Origin: Myxococcales bacterium
GTDB lineage: Bacteria; Myxococcota_A; Polyangia; Fen-1088
Assembly: GCA_025350815.1 (NCBI GenBank)
Contig: JANXXE010000143.1
Coordinates: 1 to 64,000 of the forward strand
Reading direction: 5' to 3'
Length of the DNA stretch: 64,000 nucleotides
Shown here piece by piece: positions 40,683 through 51,471 of this stretch. The notes beneath the pieces were generated by a model. That model was given only the letters and a program-made list of their open reading frames with translations, searched no databases and was not told where the DNA came from. A program made the translations under genes and the position numbers. Within the stretch, counting starts at the first letter, position 1; each line of letters opens with the position of its first letter.

Positions 40683-42203
40683 ATGAGGCGCGTCCGTCTT
40701 GTCCTGGAAATCGCCGTCGCTGCGACAGTGGCGTTTGCCTACGCACGCGCCGCCGGCCCGGCGCTGTCACCCATGGGGGCTGGCCCCGAGGGGGATCTCA
40801 AATTCGATGTGCGTGATGCCCCGGACGGACGGGCGATCCCATGCAAGCTGACGTTCGTCGGTGTAGACGGCACGGCGGATCCGCAGTTCACCCACAACGA
40901 CATCGGCCGGCCGATCGGGATGACGGGCATCGCTGCCTTTTCGCGCGTGATGTCAGCGTCCGGATCGGGAACCGTGCGCGTGCCCATCGGCACGTACGAC
41001 GTTTATATCAGCCGCGGCCCCGAATGGGACGTCATGGTCGAGCGGCGCCTGCGTGTTACGGCCGACGGAGTCGTCGTCACGGCGCGCCTGAACCATGTGA
41101 TCGACACGCGTGGTTGGCTTTCTGCGGATTTTCACGTTCATGCGGCGCCGTCGCCCGATTCCGTCGTGCCGCTGCAGCACCGGGTAATCGAGTTCGCCGC
41201 CGACGGCGTCGAGATGATCGTTTCCACCGATCACAACGTCGTCTCGAACTATCAACCCAGCATCGATGAGCTGGGCCTGGGCGAAATTCTCACCAGCGCC
41301 ATGGGCGACGAGATCACGACCAACGGCTGGGGTCATTTCGGGGCCTTTCCGTTGCCGCGCAATCTGGAACAGGCGGGGCACGGTGCCTTGCTGGCGCACG
41401 GGCGCACCGCCACGAACATCTTCAATGACGTCCGGAAGACTGCGCCGGGGGCCATCATCGATGTGCATCACCCGCGGCTGGAAGACGTCGGTTATTTCAA
41501 TCTGGGCAAGTTCAGTCCGCACACGGATCGCGCCGACAGGTCGGGTTTCTCGTTCGACTTCGACGCCGTCGAGGTCCTGAACGGCTATCAAGATCCTGTC
41601 CGGCGCAGCGTGGACCGCACCATCGATGACTGGCTGGGTCTGCTGAACCACGGTCACCTGGTCACGGCCACCGGCAACTCGGACACGCACCACCTGACAT
41701 ACAACATGGGCGGCTACCCGCGGAATTACGTGCGCGTGCGCGACGACCGGCCTTCCCGCGTGACGCCCGCTGAAGTCGCGGAGGCCGTCCGCGGGCACCA
41801 CGCGTTCTTCACGACCGCGCCTTTTGTGCGCGTGTCCGTCGGCGGCGGCGGGCCCGGCGATCTGGTGGCGGTGCGCGGGGGACAGGCGCGCGCTGAAGTC
41901 GAGGTGCAGGCCGCCCCGTGGGTGTCCGTGAACCGCGTCATTCTGTACCAGAACGGCAATGAGGTCCGACGCTGGCCTGTCGCCGCTTCGGCGGACGTGC
42001 TGCGCTTCCGTGTGGCGGTGGATCTGCCGGTGGCCGGCGACGGCTATATCGTCGTGCGCGTCGACGGCGACAAGCTGCTGGCCCCGGTGGTGGGTGACAC
42101 CAAGACCTTCGGCGTGCGGGCGCTGGCCCTGACCAACCCGATCTTCCTCGACGCCAACGGCAATGGCCGGTACGACCCCGCGTTCAAGCACGGCCGGCAC
42201 TGA
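40683..42203 (+). CDS. CehA/McbA-family PHP metallohydrolase
   Basis: SADFHVHAAPSPDSVVPLQHRVIEFAADGVEMIVSTDHNVVSNY...GAIIDVHHPRLE...GNSDTHH. Confidence 0.85.
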   Translation: MRRVRLVLEIAVAATVAFAYARAAGPALSPMGAGPEGDLKFDVRDAPDGRAIPCKLTFVGVDGTADPQFTHNDIGRPIGMTGIAAFSRVMSASGSGTVRVPIGTYDVYISRGPEWDVMVERRLRVTADGVVVTARLNHVIDTRGWLSADFHVHAAPSPDSVVPLQHRVIEFAADGVEMIVSTDHNVVSNYQPSIDELGLGEILTSAMGDEITTNGWGHFGAFPLPRNLEQAGHGALLAHGRTATNIFNDVRKTAPGAIIDVHHPRLEDVGYFNLGKFSPHTDRADRSGFSFDFDAVEVLNGYQDPVRRSVDRTIDDWLGLLNHGHLVTATGNSDTHHLTYNMGGYPRNYVRVRDDRPSRVTPAEVAEAVRGHHAFFTTAPFVRVSVGGGGPGDLVAVRGGQARAEVEVQAAPWVSVNRVILYQNGNEVRRWPVAASADVLRFRVAVDLPVAGDGYIVVRVDGDKLLAPVVGDTKTFGVRALALTNPIFLDANGNGRYDPAFKHGRH

Positions 42204-42228
42204 CCGCCGCCGCGATTCACGGATCACA

Positions 42229-44034
42229 TCATTCGTCGTCGTCCGCCGACGGCCACGACGGTGGAACGCCCCCGGCTTCGATGTCGACCCGCACAGGGTG
42301 CCCCGTCAGTCGTTCAAGCGACCGGCGGGCGTAATAGCGCACCAGCGGGTACGGATTCGCAAGCTGCCCGGCGACATCCTGGGTGGCCTCGGTGATATGC
42401 GCCTCGCCCAGGGCCGCAACGGCGACGGCCTGCTCGTGTGCCTTTCCGCGCGTGACGGTCGCCCGCAACACGGACGCGTCCAGAGCCCCGTAAAGGGTCG
42501 TCAGGCGGCGGCGATCGTAGGTCTTGCCCCAGAAACGCTCGACGGCAGACAGCATGTCCTGCACCCGCGCGCCCTGGTGGCACAGTACGCACTCAAGCGG
42601 GCGATCCCCTTCGACGCGCGCGCGGTCGGTCGGCGAGCCAATGCGGTGATAACGGGTCAGCTCATAACCAAGACCCATGTTCTTGCGCGGCATGTGACAG
42701 GCGATGCACGCGCCGCCCGCCCCCGCGGGGTCATGGTGGGCGTGTGCCTTTAGCGCCTTCGGTTCGGCGTACGCGCCGTGGCAGGTGGTGCACACGTGAT
42801 TCCCGGCGGGCGTGGCCAGCGCGGCCAGTTTCGCGCGATCGTCCTCGCCGTGCGGGTCGTGGCAGGCGGTACAGGCCATTTGGCGCGCGCACCCGCCCAG
42901 CAGAAAATCGCGCGCCTCGCCCGAGGTGATGTGGCTGCCGCCGGGCGCCCCGCCGCGGCGGGTTTCCCCCTCCCATGTCCACGGGTAGCGCGAGAACAAC
43001 ACCTGGTGACAGCGGGCGCAGCCGCGGTTGATCGATTCCGCGCGCGTGATCTCGCCGTGTCCCGGCGGTGGCACGACCTTCAGGAATGGGCTTTGCGGGG
43101 CGAACGATGGCAGGACGCCGCGTTGGTATACGTGCGCGCGGCTGCCGCCGTGACAAGCCTCGCAGCCGATTCCCACCTCGACCAGGTGCGATTGGTTCAG
43201 TCGAATATCGATCGTATGAATCGCCGCCGCCAGGGTGGGACGAACGGCGGCCGGGGCGGCCGAAGGCGCGCCGCCAAGAAATGACACCTCGTCGGAAAGC
43301 GCGCCCATCAACGCCACCGGATCGGTAATTCGCAGGTGAAAACGGCGGTCAGATGGCAGGGCGCGGTCGACCACCTCGCCCTGGTACGACGGCGCCCCGG
43401 CGCCCATCACCGCACCCCAAAGACCATCGAACAGGGGGGCGGTATTGTGGCAAAGGATGCATTGCCGGTTCCACACACCGCCGGCCTTCAGCCCCGGCCG
43501 TTCCCCGACCATCACCGAGTAACCCTTCAGCCGGAAGGATCGCGTGTCGAACACATAAGAGACCGGCAGGATCAATTCGTCCGTCGTGTTGCCGATGACT
43601 GGCGCGTCGGGCTCCGTCGATGACACCTCACGCCCGGCGAAATCCTCGCGATACCGGCCGCCTATCACCTTGGTCACGCGATACAGATGATCGCCGTAGG
43701 CCACCGAATGCAGGCGCACGAAACGGGCGTCGCCCCGGCTGTCGAAATGGGCGCTGTCTTGCTTGAAGGAAAACGTGGCTCCATCGAAAGGCGCGCGCAC
43801 GGAGGCCTGTGCGGGCAGGCGGGTCATGTTGTGCATAGGCGAATGGCGCCACGCCTCGTAGATCTTGGGGTGGCAGCCCGCGCACGCTTCCGAGCCGGCG
43901 TAATCGGTCCGCAAGATGTTGCTGACCGGCGGTGTACCCGTCGACACGACGGCCCGGGGCGTCCGACCGCGACCCGCGCACGCCGCCAGCATCACGGCAA
44001 GGACCAGCGGGCACGTTGCACGCAAGGCAGTCAA
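42229..44034 (-). CDS. octahaem c-type cytochrome lipoprotein
   Basis: Eight CXXCH motifs (CAGCH, CILCH, CEACH, CARCH, CTACH, CTTCH, CIACH, CVLCH); lipobox MLAACAG; TTG start overlapping the tonB stop. Confidence 0.9.
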   Translation of the reverse strand: MTALRATCPLVLAVMLAACAGRGRTPRAVVSTGTPPVSNILRTDYAGSEACAGCHPKIYEAWRHSPMHNMTRLPAQASVRAPFDGATFSFKQDSAHFDSRGDARFVRLHSVAYGDHLYRVTKVIGGRYREDFAGREVSSTEPDAPVIGNTTDELILPVSYVFDTRSFRLKGYSVMVGERPGLKAGGVWNRQCILCHNTAPLFDGLWGAVMGAGAPSYQGEVVDRALPSDRRFHLRITDPVALMGALSDEVSFLGGAPSAAPAAVRPTLAAAIHTIDIRLNQSHLVEVGIGCEACHGGSRAHVYQRGVLPSFAPQSPFLKVVPPPGHGEITRAESINRGCARCHQVLFSRYPWTWEGETRRGGAPGGSHITSGEARDFLLGGCARQMACTACHDPHGEDDRAKLAALATPAGNHVCTTCHGAYAEPKALKAHAHHDPAGAGGACIACHMPRKNMGLGYELTRYHRIGSPTDRARVEGDRPLECVLCHQGARVQDMLSAVERFWGKTYDRRRLTTLYGALDASVLRATVTRGKAHEQAVAVAALGEAHITEATQDVAGQLANPYPLVRYYARRSLERLTGHPVRVDIEAGGVPPSWPSADDDE

Positions 44035-44881
44035 TCCAGCTCGAAGTGGATGGTGAACGGGATCTCCGTCGCCACCGTGCGGCCGTTGACCCGCGCCGGT
44101 TTGAATCGATATTGCCGGGCCAGTTTCGTCGCGGCGGCCGCAAAGCCGTTGCCCGGGTCGGCAAGGACGGTCACCTTGACCACCGTGCCGTCGTCGTCGA
44201 CCACCAGTCGGGTGCGCACGGCCGTTTCAATTTTCGCCTTGCGCGCGTCCTCTGGATAAAAGCGCCGGACTTGTTCAGGCGAGACGTTGTTCAAGAACAC
44301 CGGCTCCTCGGTCAGTGCGTAGGGCGCTGCATATTCTTTGGCCTTGTAGGGTTTGGCGTCCTCGGGATTGGTCTTCGCAGTTCGTTCGCCGTACAGCGTG
44401 TTACCGACGGCGACCTTGAAGGCACCCGCCGTGGTGGTCGACGACAGCGAAAGGCCCGTCACGATCTGCGGCACTGCCTTGTCGACGGGCGCCTCCTGGT
44501 TGGGCGGCGGGGGTGCCACGACGGGTACGGGTGGGGGCGGCTCGTGTGTCAGTGCAAGTTTTCGCCTCTGCCGTTCCACCGGTACGGGTCGCGGCAGCTC
44601 GGCTTGCGGTGGTTCGGGCGGCGGCGGCAGGGGCTTCTCTATGACGGCCACCTTCAAGGTTTCCACCTTGCGTGGCAGACTGGCCTGCGCACGGCGCAGC
44701 CCGGAGATTGCCTTGCCCCCGATAAGGTGCGCCCCCGCGCTCAGCAACAGCGCACAGGCAAAAAGAAGTGCGCCAGGGGCCCGATCGACGACCGTCGTCC
44801 TGCCGGCGGCGATTGCCGTCTTTGGCGGTGCGACGATTTGCCGTCTGTGCCCGCGCGGCAGCTTGGGTCCCCAGCGTTGGG

Positions 44882-44885
<4 letters not shown>
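44031..44885 (-). CDS. tonB: TonB family energy transducer
   Basis: N-terminal TM, Pro-rich linker PPPPEPPQAELPRP, C-terminal TonB fold ...TVVKVTVLADPGNGFAAAATKLARQYRFKPARVNGRTVATEIPFTIHFELD. Confidence 0.88.
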
Positions 44886-45295
<410 letters not shown>

Positions 45296-45305
45296 GGCTG
45301 ATGTG

Positions 45306-45986
45306 CTATTTGGCGGGCGCGTCCGGGGTGACCGTCTTCAGATGGCTGGCCAGTGCGTGCCCGACACATTCGCTGCGCGCGACGATGGTCTTCAGCCAGC
45401 GTCCGAAGATGTTGTAGACCGCGACGGCGGGCAGCGCGACCAGCAGGCCCACCGCTGTTGCCACCAGCGCCTCTGAAATCCCCGACATGATGTTGGCCGC
45501 GCCCTCGGCCACTGCGCCCGCCTTCGCCTGCGACGCCAGGGCGGCGAAGGCCTCGACGATGCCCAACACCGTTCCGAACAATCCAATGAACGGCGCGTTG
45601 TTGCCCAGCGTTCCCAGATACGACAGAAAACGTTCGTAGTGCAGGCGCTGCCTGACGATGGTGGCCTCGACCATTTCCTCGACGGCCTCGGCCCCCCGCG
45701 GGGCCGCGCGTGCGCCCGCGCGCAGAACCTCGGCCACCAGGCCGCGGTGGTCGCCCACCAGTTTGACGGCCCCATCGAGATCACCTTCGGCCAGTTTTGC
45801 CAGCAGGCCATCGACGTCGCCAAACGAATGCCGGCTGAAATACACCGCGCGCTCGATGATCACCGCGACGGAGATCACCGACAGGCCAATCAGTAGCCAC
45901 ATGACCCAGCCGGCGCCCATGTTCCGGAAGACAATCGCCAGCTGTTCAATGATCGGGTCGTTCTGGTGAATCGCGGCGACTGACAT
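45306..45986 (-). CDS. exbB: ExbB/TolQ/MotA proton channel
   Basis: LGTLGNNAPFIGLFGTVLGIVEAFAALASQAKAGAVAEGAANIMSGISEALVATAVGLLVALPAVAVYNIF. Confidence 0.96.
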   Translation of the reverse strand: MSVAAIHQNDPIIEQLAIVFRNMGAGWVMWLLIGLSVISVAVIIERAVYFSRHSFGDVDGLLAKLAEGDLDGAVKLVGDHRGLVAEVLRAGARAAPRGAEAVEEMVEATIVRQRLHYERFLSYLGTLGNNAPFIGLFGTVLGIVEAFAALASQAKAGAVAEGAANIMSGISEALVATAVGLLVALPAVAVYNIFGRWLKTIVARSECVGHALASHLKTVTPDAPAK

Positions 45987-46094
45987 GCGCTGCTCCTGTG
46001 GAAAAGGGTTCTTTGCCGATTAGGCATAGGGTACAGGGGAGATTCCGCGAGCGCCCGTGCGTTCTTGGGCTATGTTTCGCCTGTCGGGCCACAC

Positions 46095-46688
46095 ATGCTC
46101 TCGATTTTGGCAGCGTCGTTTGCCTTGCTGGTTTCCGCAACCGAGGCCTTGCCCGACGTGGCCGTCACGCAGCCGCGCTGGCAGGTGAACGCCGCCGCCT
46201 CCAGCGGCACGCCCCCGGTCTTGCCGGATGGCTTGTCCTTCGGGGCCGCCGTCGAGGGGCAGCGGCGCTTGTCGACCTTCCCCGGTTTTCTGTCAGCGCG
46301 CATCGTTTGGTCGCGGGCCTCAGCCGCCAACGACGCCTGGATCATCGATCACCACCAGTTCGTCGCGGCCCTTGGGGTCGGCGTTGCCGCGCGCCTGGGC
46401 GTCGGTCGGGTGTGGGCGCAGGCCGGCGCTGGCACGAGCGGCCTTTACGAAGTCCTGAGCCGCCACCAGCGCCTGCGCATTGAAGTCGCACAGGTCTCAG
46501 GTGGCGTCGAAACGACTTTCTCGGCCGGGCCGTACGCCTTCGCCGAGTTGGGCGTGGCGCTTCTGATGAGGGGCCACGTCAGCGGATTTCTCGCAGGCGG
46601 TCCGACGCTGGCGCGCACCGTCGTGACGGGGGACGTCCTGACCCGGCTGGGCGGCGCCGTGAGACTGGGGGTGGCGTATGGTTTCTAA
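46095..46688 (+). CDS. hypothetical secreted/outer-membrane protein
   Basis: Signal-like MLSILAASFALLVSATEA; beta-barrel-like pattern; overlaps next ORF. Confidence 0.6.
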   Translation: MLSILAASFALLVSATEALPDVAVTQPRWQVNAAASSGTPPVLPDGLSFGAAVEGQRRLSTFPGFLSARIVWSRASAANDAWIIDHHQFVAALGVGVAARLGVGRVWAQAGAGTSGLYEVLSRHQRLRIEVAQVSGGVETTFSAGPYAFAELGVALLMRGHVSGFLAGGPTLARTVVTGDVLTRLGGAVRLGVAYGF

Positions 46689-47658
46689 GCGTGGGGCGCT
46701 GCTGCTGGGCCTGTTGCTGGCCGGCTGCGGCCAGGGCGTCCACGATCTGTCGGTTTCAGGCGATCCCTTGTTGGTTGTTCACGGCCACGTCGATCTTTCG
46801 GCGCTGAAGCGCCAGCACCCCGAGGCGCCCCTGATAGGCGCGCTGGTATGGGCGGGGATTCCGCAGGTCAGTCCCTTGTGTCTGAAGTTCGACGACGACC
46901 GCATCAAGCCCGCCTGCCCCGATCCCTACGGCTACTTCTACGGGGAAATCGAACACGCCGCGCCGGTGGATGCCGACGGCAATTTTGCGCTGCCGCTGCC
47001 GCATCTGCCGAAGGCCAGCGTTTCGGTGGGCGACGAACGAACGCGCATCGCCTATGGATCCTTGCTGGTGGCCGAGGATCGGAACCAAGACGGCCAACTG
47101 TCGCTGATTTCCGCGGGGTCCTCGCGCAGAAATCGGGATCGCGGTGATTTGCCGGCGCTGTTGGGGGATCCGGACACCATTGTGGGGGCGTCGTTCTATA
47201 CGTTGCGCGGGGATCAGCAGCGGCTTGTCTTCCGCGAGGGGGGCTTCGTCGAGGCTTCCAATTTCTACCCGGCGCCGGGCTGCGCCCCGCCGCCGCCCAG
47301 TTTTTCGGTGATGCTGGCCCCGCCTCTCGTCGAGCCGCCGGCGGTGCCCGGCGTGTGCGCGTTCTACGACGCTGCCCGCGCGATCGAGGTGGCGCCGCTG
47401 TCGGCCAGCGATGGTCTGGCGATGATGTGCCGGCCGGCGCAGCGCGCTTTTTTCTTCCGCGAACCGCAGGCCGACGAGCCGCCCAGCAAGGGCGCCACTG
47501 TGGTGTGTCTGTCGCACGAGATCTTCGCCGCGGTCGAGTCGGGTCCGTGTCCCCGCTTCCGTGCTTACGCGCTCAAGGGTTGTCAGGACGATCCGTTTTG
47601 TGACAAGCCCGACTGGGACGTGACCCGCTCGCCGCCGACCTGGTGGCCGTGTCGTTAG
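46678..47658 (+). CDS. hypothetical lipoprotein
   Basis: MVSKRGALLLGLLLAGCGQG lipobox. Confidence 0.65.
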   Translation: MVSKRGALLLGLLLAGCGQGVHDLSVSGDPLLVVHGHVDLSALKRQHPEAPLIGALVWAGIPQVSPLCLKFDDDRIKPACPDPYGYFYGEIEHAAPVDADGNFALPLPHLPKASVSVGDERTRIAYGSLLVAEDRNQDGQLSLISAGSSRRNRDRGDLPALLGDPDTIVGASFYTLRGDQQRLVFREGGFVEASNFYPAPGCAPPPPSFSVMLAPPLVEPPAVPGVCAFYDAARAIEVAPLSASDGLAMMCRPAQRAFFFREPQADEPPSKGATVVCLSHEIFAAVESGPCPRFRAYALKGCQDDPFCDKPDWDVTRSPPTWWPCR

Positions 47659-48377
47659 CGTTGATTCTGGTGACTGTCCTGGCCGGGGATCCCGCGCCCG
47701 CGCCCGCGCCCGCGCCTGATGTCCACGTCATCGACGAAAAAGAGCGCATCGATCTGCAACAGACGGACAACGTCCGGCTGAGTCTGCCCACGCAGAGCGA
47801 TCGCGACGCCTGGGCAAGTCCCGGACTGCGGGTCCAGTTGGGGTATGCCTACGGCATCCTGCAAGGCACGGGCCCGGCGCTGTCTTTTAGAAGCAAGGGC
47901 GCGATGTTCCGGCCCAGCGTTCGCCTCGACGAATACTGGGCGCTGGGGGTGGCGATGCTGTACGGCACGGGCCCGAACGGGCAGCGCTGGAGCGTCACCG
48001 CCGAGCCGACGTTCTTTCCCTGGCGGCAGGTCGGTATCACGGTGGGCCTTGGCTACGGTGGTCTTGCCATCAGCGATCCCAACGCCTCGGCCGGCAGGCT
48101 GCGTGGCCCCGACGAGATCGTCAGTCGCGATCTGAACGCCGGCGAGAGGCTGACGTCCTGCGAGGGGTCGGCCCTGTCGTCCTTGTTGCGCGTCGAGAAT
48201 TTGTTTGTTTCGGGCGCGCTTTTCGCCACCGGTCCCTTCGCGCAGGTGAATTTTCAGTGGACCCGTTGCCAGGTTTCGTTTGGTCGCATTGACCAGGAAA
48301 CCGGCCAGCAGGTGCTGCTGACCCAGTGGTGGCGTCACAACGGCGCGACCCTCGGATGGTGGTTCGCTTGGCGATGA
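47643..48377 (+). CDS. hypothetical secreted beta-rich protein
   Basis: Signal-like N-term; PAPAPAPAP linker; overlaps neighbours on both sides. Confidence 0.6.
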   Translation: MAVSLALILVTVLAGDPAPAPAPAPDVHVIDEKERIDLQQTDNVRLSLPTQSDRDAWASPGLRVQLGYAYGILQGTGPALSFRSKGAMFRPSVRLDEYWALGVAMLYGTGPNGQRWSVTAEPTFFPWRQVGITVGLGYGGLAISDPNASAGRLRGPDEIVSRDLNAGERLTSCEGSALSSLLRVENLFVSGALFATGPFAQVNFQWTRCQVSFGRIDQETGQQVLLTQWWRHNGATLGWWFAWR

Positions 48378-50962
48378 ATCGCGCGTGGCTGCTGGCGCTG
48401 TTTCTTCTGGTCGGCAACTCCGCCGCGGCGCAAACAGAGCAGGCGCCGTCTGCCGAAAAGCCTGCCGCCGAAACGCCCGCGAATCACATTCTGACGCCAC
48501 CCGCCCCGGTGGCGATGCCGACCATCGATCTGCCGCCGGAGGCACCGCCCCTGACCGCGCCGGTCGAGATCGACGTCGTCTTGACCATCGACGAGTCGGG
48601 CGCCGTCACCGCGGTCGAGATCACCCGGTCGGGCGGGGATGTTCTTGATGGCGCCGTCGCTGCGGGCGCCAAGAAATTCACCTTCAAGCCCGCCACACAG
48701 GACGGCGTGCCCATTCCCGTGCGGATCCCCTTCACCCAGAAATTCGAGCCACCCCCGCCGCCACTTGTCCCGGCCGCACCCGAGTTGGACGCGTTCATCG
48801 AAGGTATCGTTGCCACCCACGGCACGCGGTCGCCGGTGTCCGGCGCCACGGTGGCTGGCCTCGATTCGGAAACCGGCAGGGAATCGCTGGTGTTGTCGGA
48901 TGCGAACGGCGTTTTCAAGCTGCCGGTGCGATCGGGTCGATGGATAGACGTGCGCATCGCCGCCGCCGAGCACGACAAGTTCGTTCAGAAAGAACGCCTC
49001 GCGCCCAACCAGGTCCTGAAGGTCAAGTACCTCATCGATCGCAAGAGCTACGGGCAGTATGAATCGTTCGTCCGCGCCGAGACCGACCGCACCGAGGTGT
49101 CGCGCACGACGCTGTCCGGACGCGAAATCACACGCATCCCGGGCACATTTGGCGATCCGTTTCGCGTGATCAATGTGCTGCCGGGGGTTAGCTCGGCCAT
49201 GAGTCTGCTGCCACTTCCCATCGTGCGTGGGTCAAGCCCGGGCAACACCGGAATCTTGCTGGACGGGATTCGCCTGCCGTTGCTGTTTCATCTTTTCGCC
49301 GGCCCCAGCGTCATTCACCCCGAATTCATCGACAGGGTCGATTTCTACCCCGGTGGCTTCCCGGTGAATTACGGCGGCTACACCGGCGGCATCGTCGACG
49401 GCGTCACCCGCGCGGCGCGCCCCGAAGAAAGCCGGGTCGATCTCGACGTCACCCTCACGCAGACCGGCGTGCTGGTGCGTGAGCCCATCAAATCGGTTGG
49501 CGTGACCGCGACGGTCGCCGGCCGAATTGGCTATCCGGGCCTGCTTCTGGGCCTATTGAACCCCGACGTTTCGCTTGGGTACTGGGACTACCAGGCACGG
49601 TTCGATGGCGGTACGGCGCAAAGGCACTGGTCGGTGTTCTTCTACGGCGCCGAGGACGAACTCAAGCGTCGTCCGGCGCCCGGCCAGGACATGCAGACCG
49701 TCGCGCGCTTTGCCTTTCACCGCTCTGACCTGCGTTACGAACGCAGCGGCGAGGGCTCGCGCGAGCTGTACCGGGTCGTGCTGGGATACGACGACAGCCT
49801 TTTTGGCGGCGACAACCAGCAGGTCGCGGGCAACGGGGCACTGGGCAACGGCACCTGGTCGGTCAATCCGCAGTTCAGATTCCGTCGCACGCCGATCCCG
49901 TGGTTCGAGCTGAACCTGGGCGCCGAGTCGGCGCTGCGCACCGTGACCACGCCACCGGCCGGCCCCAATCCGGTGGTGTCCAAGAATCAGACGGATGCCG
50001 CCCAGCTGTTCAACCAGAACGGATTCTTCAGCGCCTCGGGCGTTTTTGCCGAGACGGTGCTGCGCGTATCGCCGCGCCTGCGCCTGATTCCGGGGCTGCG
50101 CGCGGATCTCTACGACGAACGACACAGCAGCAGCGCCAGCGTCAGCCAGTGGAATCTCGACCCGCGCTTTCTTGCGCGCTACCGGCTGTCGGATTCCGAA
50201 CGTGGCATCTGGCTCAAGGGTGTCATTGGTCGCTACCACCAGCCGCCCCGCCTGTTCGTTCCGATACCGGGCGTTGACGCCTCGTCGCTGAACCTGGGTC
50301 TGCTGGCGTCCACCCAGTACAGCGTCGGGGCCGAGGCGCGCCTCGGGGCGGCAGCCGAGATCGATGTGAACGCCTATTTCAATTCGATGGATCCGATCCT
50401 GTTCGACCTGACCGTCAATCCGACGGCGGGCGACGTGCAGCAGGCGCAGCCGTCATACCCCGCGTGGCAGTTGCCGCCGGCCAACCGCAGTACGCCGAGC
50501 GATCTCGCCGACTTCTTCGCCCGCCGATCGGGCCGCAGCTACGGACTTGAGGTCTTGCTGCGCCGGCGCGACGCGGAACACCTGTTCGGCTGGGTCAGCT
50601 ACACGCTGTCACATTCGGAAAGACGCTCGGCCGAGGGCTGGATACCGTTCGACTTCGACCGGCTGCATATGCTGAATTTCGTCGCGGGCCTGCGCCTGCC
50701 GCGCAACTGGGAATTCGGGACGCGCGTGCTGTTGCAAACCGGCACGCCGCTGACCACCATTTTCGGCCAGAACGTCACGCGCAGCGATGGGCAGTTTCGT
50801 CTGGACCTGCGTCTGGACAAGCGGGCCGTGTGGAACAAGTGGCTGCTGGATTTCTATGTCGACATCATCAACGCGACCGAGGCCCAGGAAGCCGGGGGGT
50901 TGGTCGGCGCGGCGCCCATTCGCTATGTGATTCCGACCGTGGGTTTTCGCGCGGTGCTTTAG
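48374..50962 (+). CDS. TonB-dependent receptor with N-terminal TonB C-terminal-like domain and carboxypeptidase-regulatory domain
   Basis: EIDVVLTIDESGAVTAVEITRSGGDVLDGAVAAGAKKFTFKPATQDGVPIPVRIPFTQKF (TonB CTD), then FIEGIVATHGTRSPVSGATVAGLD, plug and barrel; ATGA overlap upstream. Confidence 0.9.
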   Translation: MNRAWLLALFLLVGNSAAAQTEQAPSAEKPAAETPANHILTPPAPVAMPTIDLPPEAPPLTAPVEIDVVLTIDESGAVTAVEITRSGGDVLDGAVAAGAKKFTFKPATQDGVPIPVRIPFTQKFEPPPPPLVPAAPELDAFIEGIVATHGTRSPVSGATVAGLDSETGRESLVLSDANGVFKLPVRSGRWIDVRIAAAEHDKFVQKERLAPNQVLKVKYLIDRKSYGQYESFVRAETDRTEVSRTTLSGREITRIPGTFGDPFRVINVLPGVSSAMSLLPLPIVRGSSPGNTGILLDGIRLPLLFHLFAGPSVIHPEFIDRVDFYPGGFPVNYGGYTGGIVDGVTRAARPEESRVDLDVTLTQTGVLVREPIKSVGVTATVAGRIGYPGLLLGLLNPDVSLGYWDYQARFDGGTAQRHWSVFFYGAEDELKRRPAPGQDMQTVARFAFHRSDLRYERSGEGSRELYRVVLGYDDSLFGGDNQQVAGNGALGNGTWSVNPQFRFRRTPIPWFELNLGAESALRTVTTPPAGPNPVVSKNQTDAAQLFNQNGFFSASGVFAETVLRVSPRLRLIPGLRADLYDERHSSSASVSQWNLDPRFLARYRLSDSERGIWLKGVIGRYHQPPRLFVPIPGVDASSLNLGLLASTQYSVGAEARLGAAAEIDVNAYFNSMDPILFDLTVNPTAGDVQQAQPSYPAWQLPPANRSTPSDLADFFARRSGRSYGLEVLLRRRDAEHLFGWVSYTLSHSERRSAEGWIPFDFDRLHMLNFVAGLRLPRNWEFGTRVLLQTGTPLTTIFGQNVTRSDGQFRLDLRLDKRAVWNKWLLDFYVDIINATEAQEAGGLVGAAPIRYVIPTVGFRAVL

Positions 50963-50980
50963 CTGCTGTCAGGGCCGCAA

Positions 50981-51406
50981 TCACCATTCGCCCTGGCTGG
51001 GCATCGACGCCCACGGCTCACATTTTTCCAGGGCCTCGCCCCGTTGCAGAAGCTCGATGGAATGTCCGTCGGGTGACTTGATGAAGGCCATATGCCCGTC
51101 GCGGGGCGGCCGCAGGATGTCGATGCCGCAGGCGCGCAGGCGGGTGCAGGTCTCGTAGATGTTGTCGACCTCGTAGGCCAGGTGGCCGAAGAAGCGCCCG
51201 GTCGGGTAGGGCGTCGGCTGGTCCCAGTTGTGCGTCAACTCGACCTCGGACGGATCGTCCGCGGCGCCCGAGCCAACAAAGACCAGCGTGAACCGTCCGG
51301 TCTGACTGTCCTTGCGGCGCAGTTCGCGCAGGCCCAGCTTTCCGACGAAGAAGGCCAGGGCCGCGTCCAGATCGCGCACGCGCAGCATGGTGTGCAGGTA
51401 GCGCAT
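50981..51406 (-). CDS. gloA: lactoylglutathione lyase (glyoxalase I)
   Basis: MRYLHTMLRVRDLDAALAFFVGKLGLRELRRKDSQTGRFTLVFVG...VELTHNWD...GHLAYEVDNIYETC...AFIKSPDGHSIELLQRG. Confidence 0.95.
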   Translation of the reverse strand: MRYLHTMLRVRDLDAALAFFVGKLGLRELRRKDSQTGRFTLVFVGSGAADDPSEVELTHNWDQPTPYPTGRFFGHLAYEVDNIYETCTRLRACGIDILRPPRDGHMAFIKSPDGHSIELLQRGEALEKCEPWASMPSQGEW

Positions 51407-51471
51407 GAAATGCAGAGGGGGAGCGCGACCGAAGCCGTGCCCCCCCTCAGGAAGTGAAATGTGGTGTTGGC

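Noticed and set aside
40953-42227. 424-aa ORF antisense to the CehA/McbA-like gene
   Set aside because: Antisense artefact; composition not protein-like.
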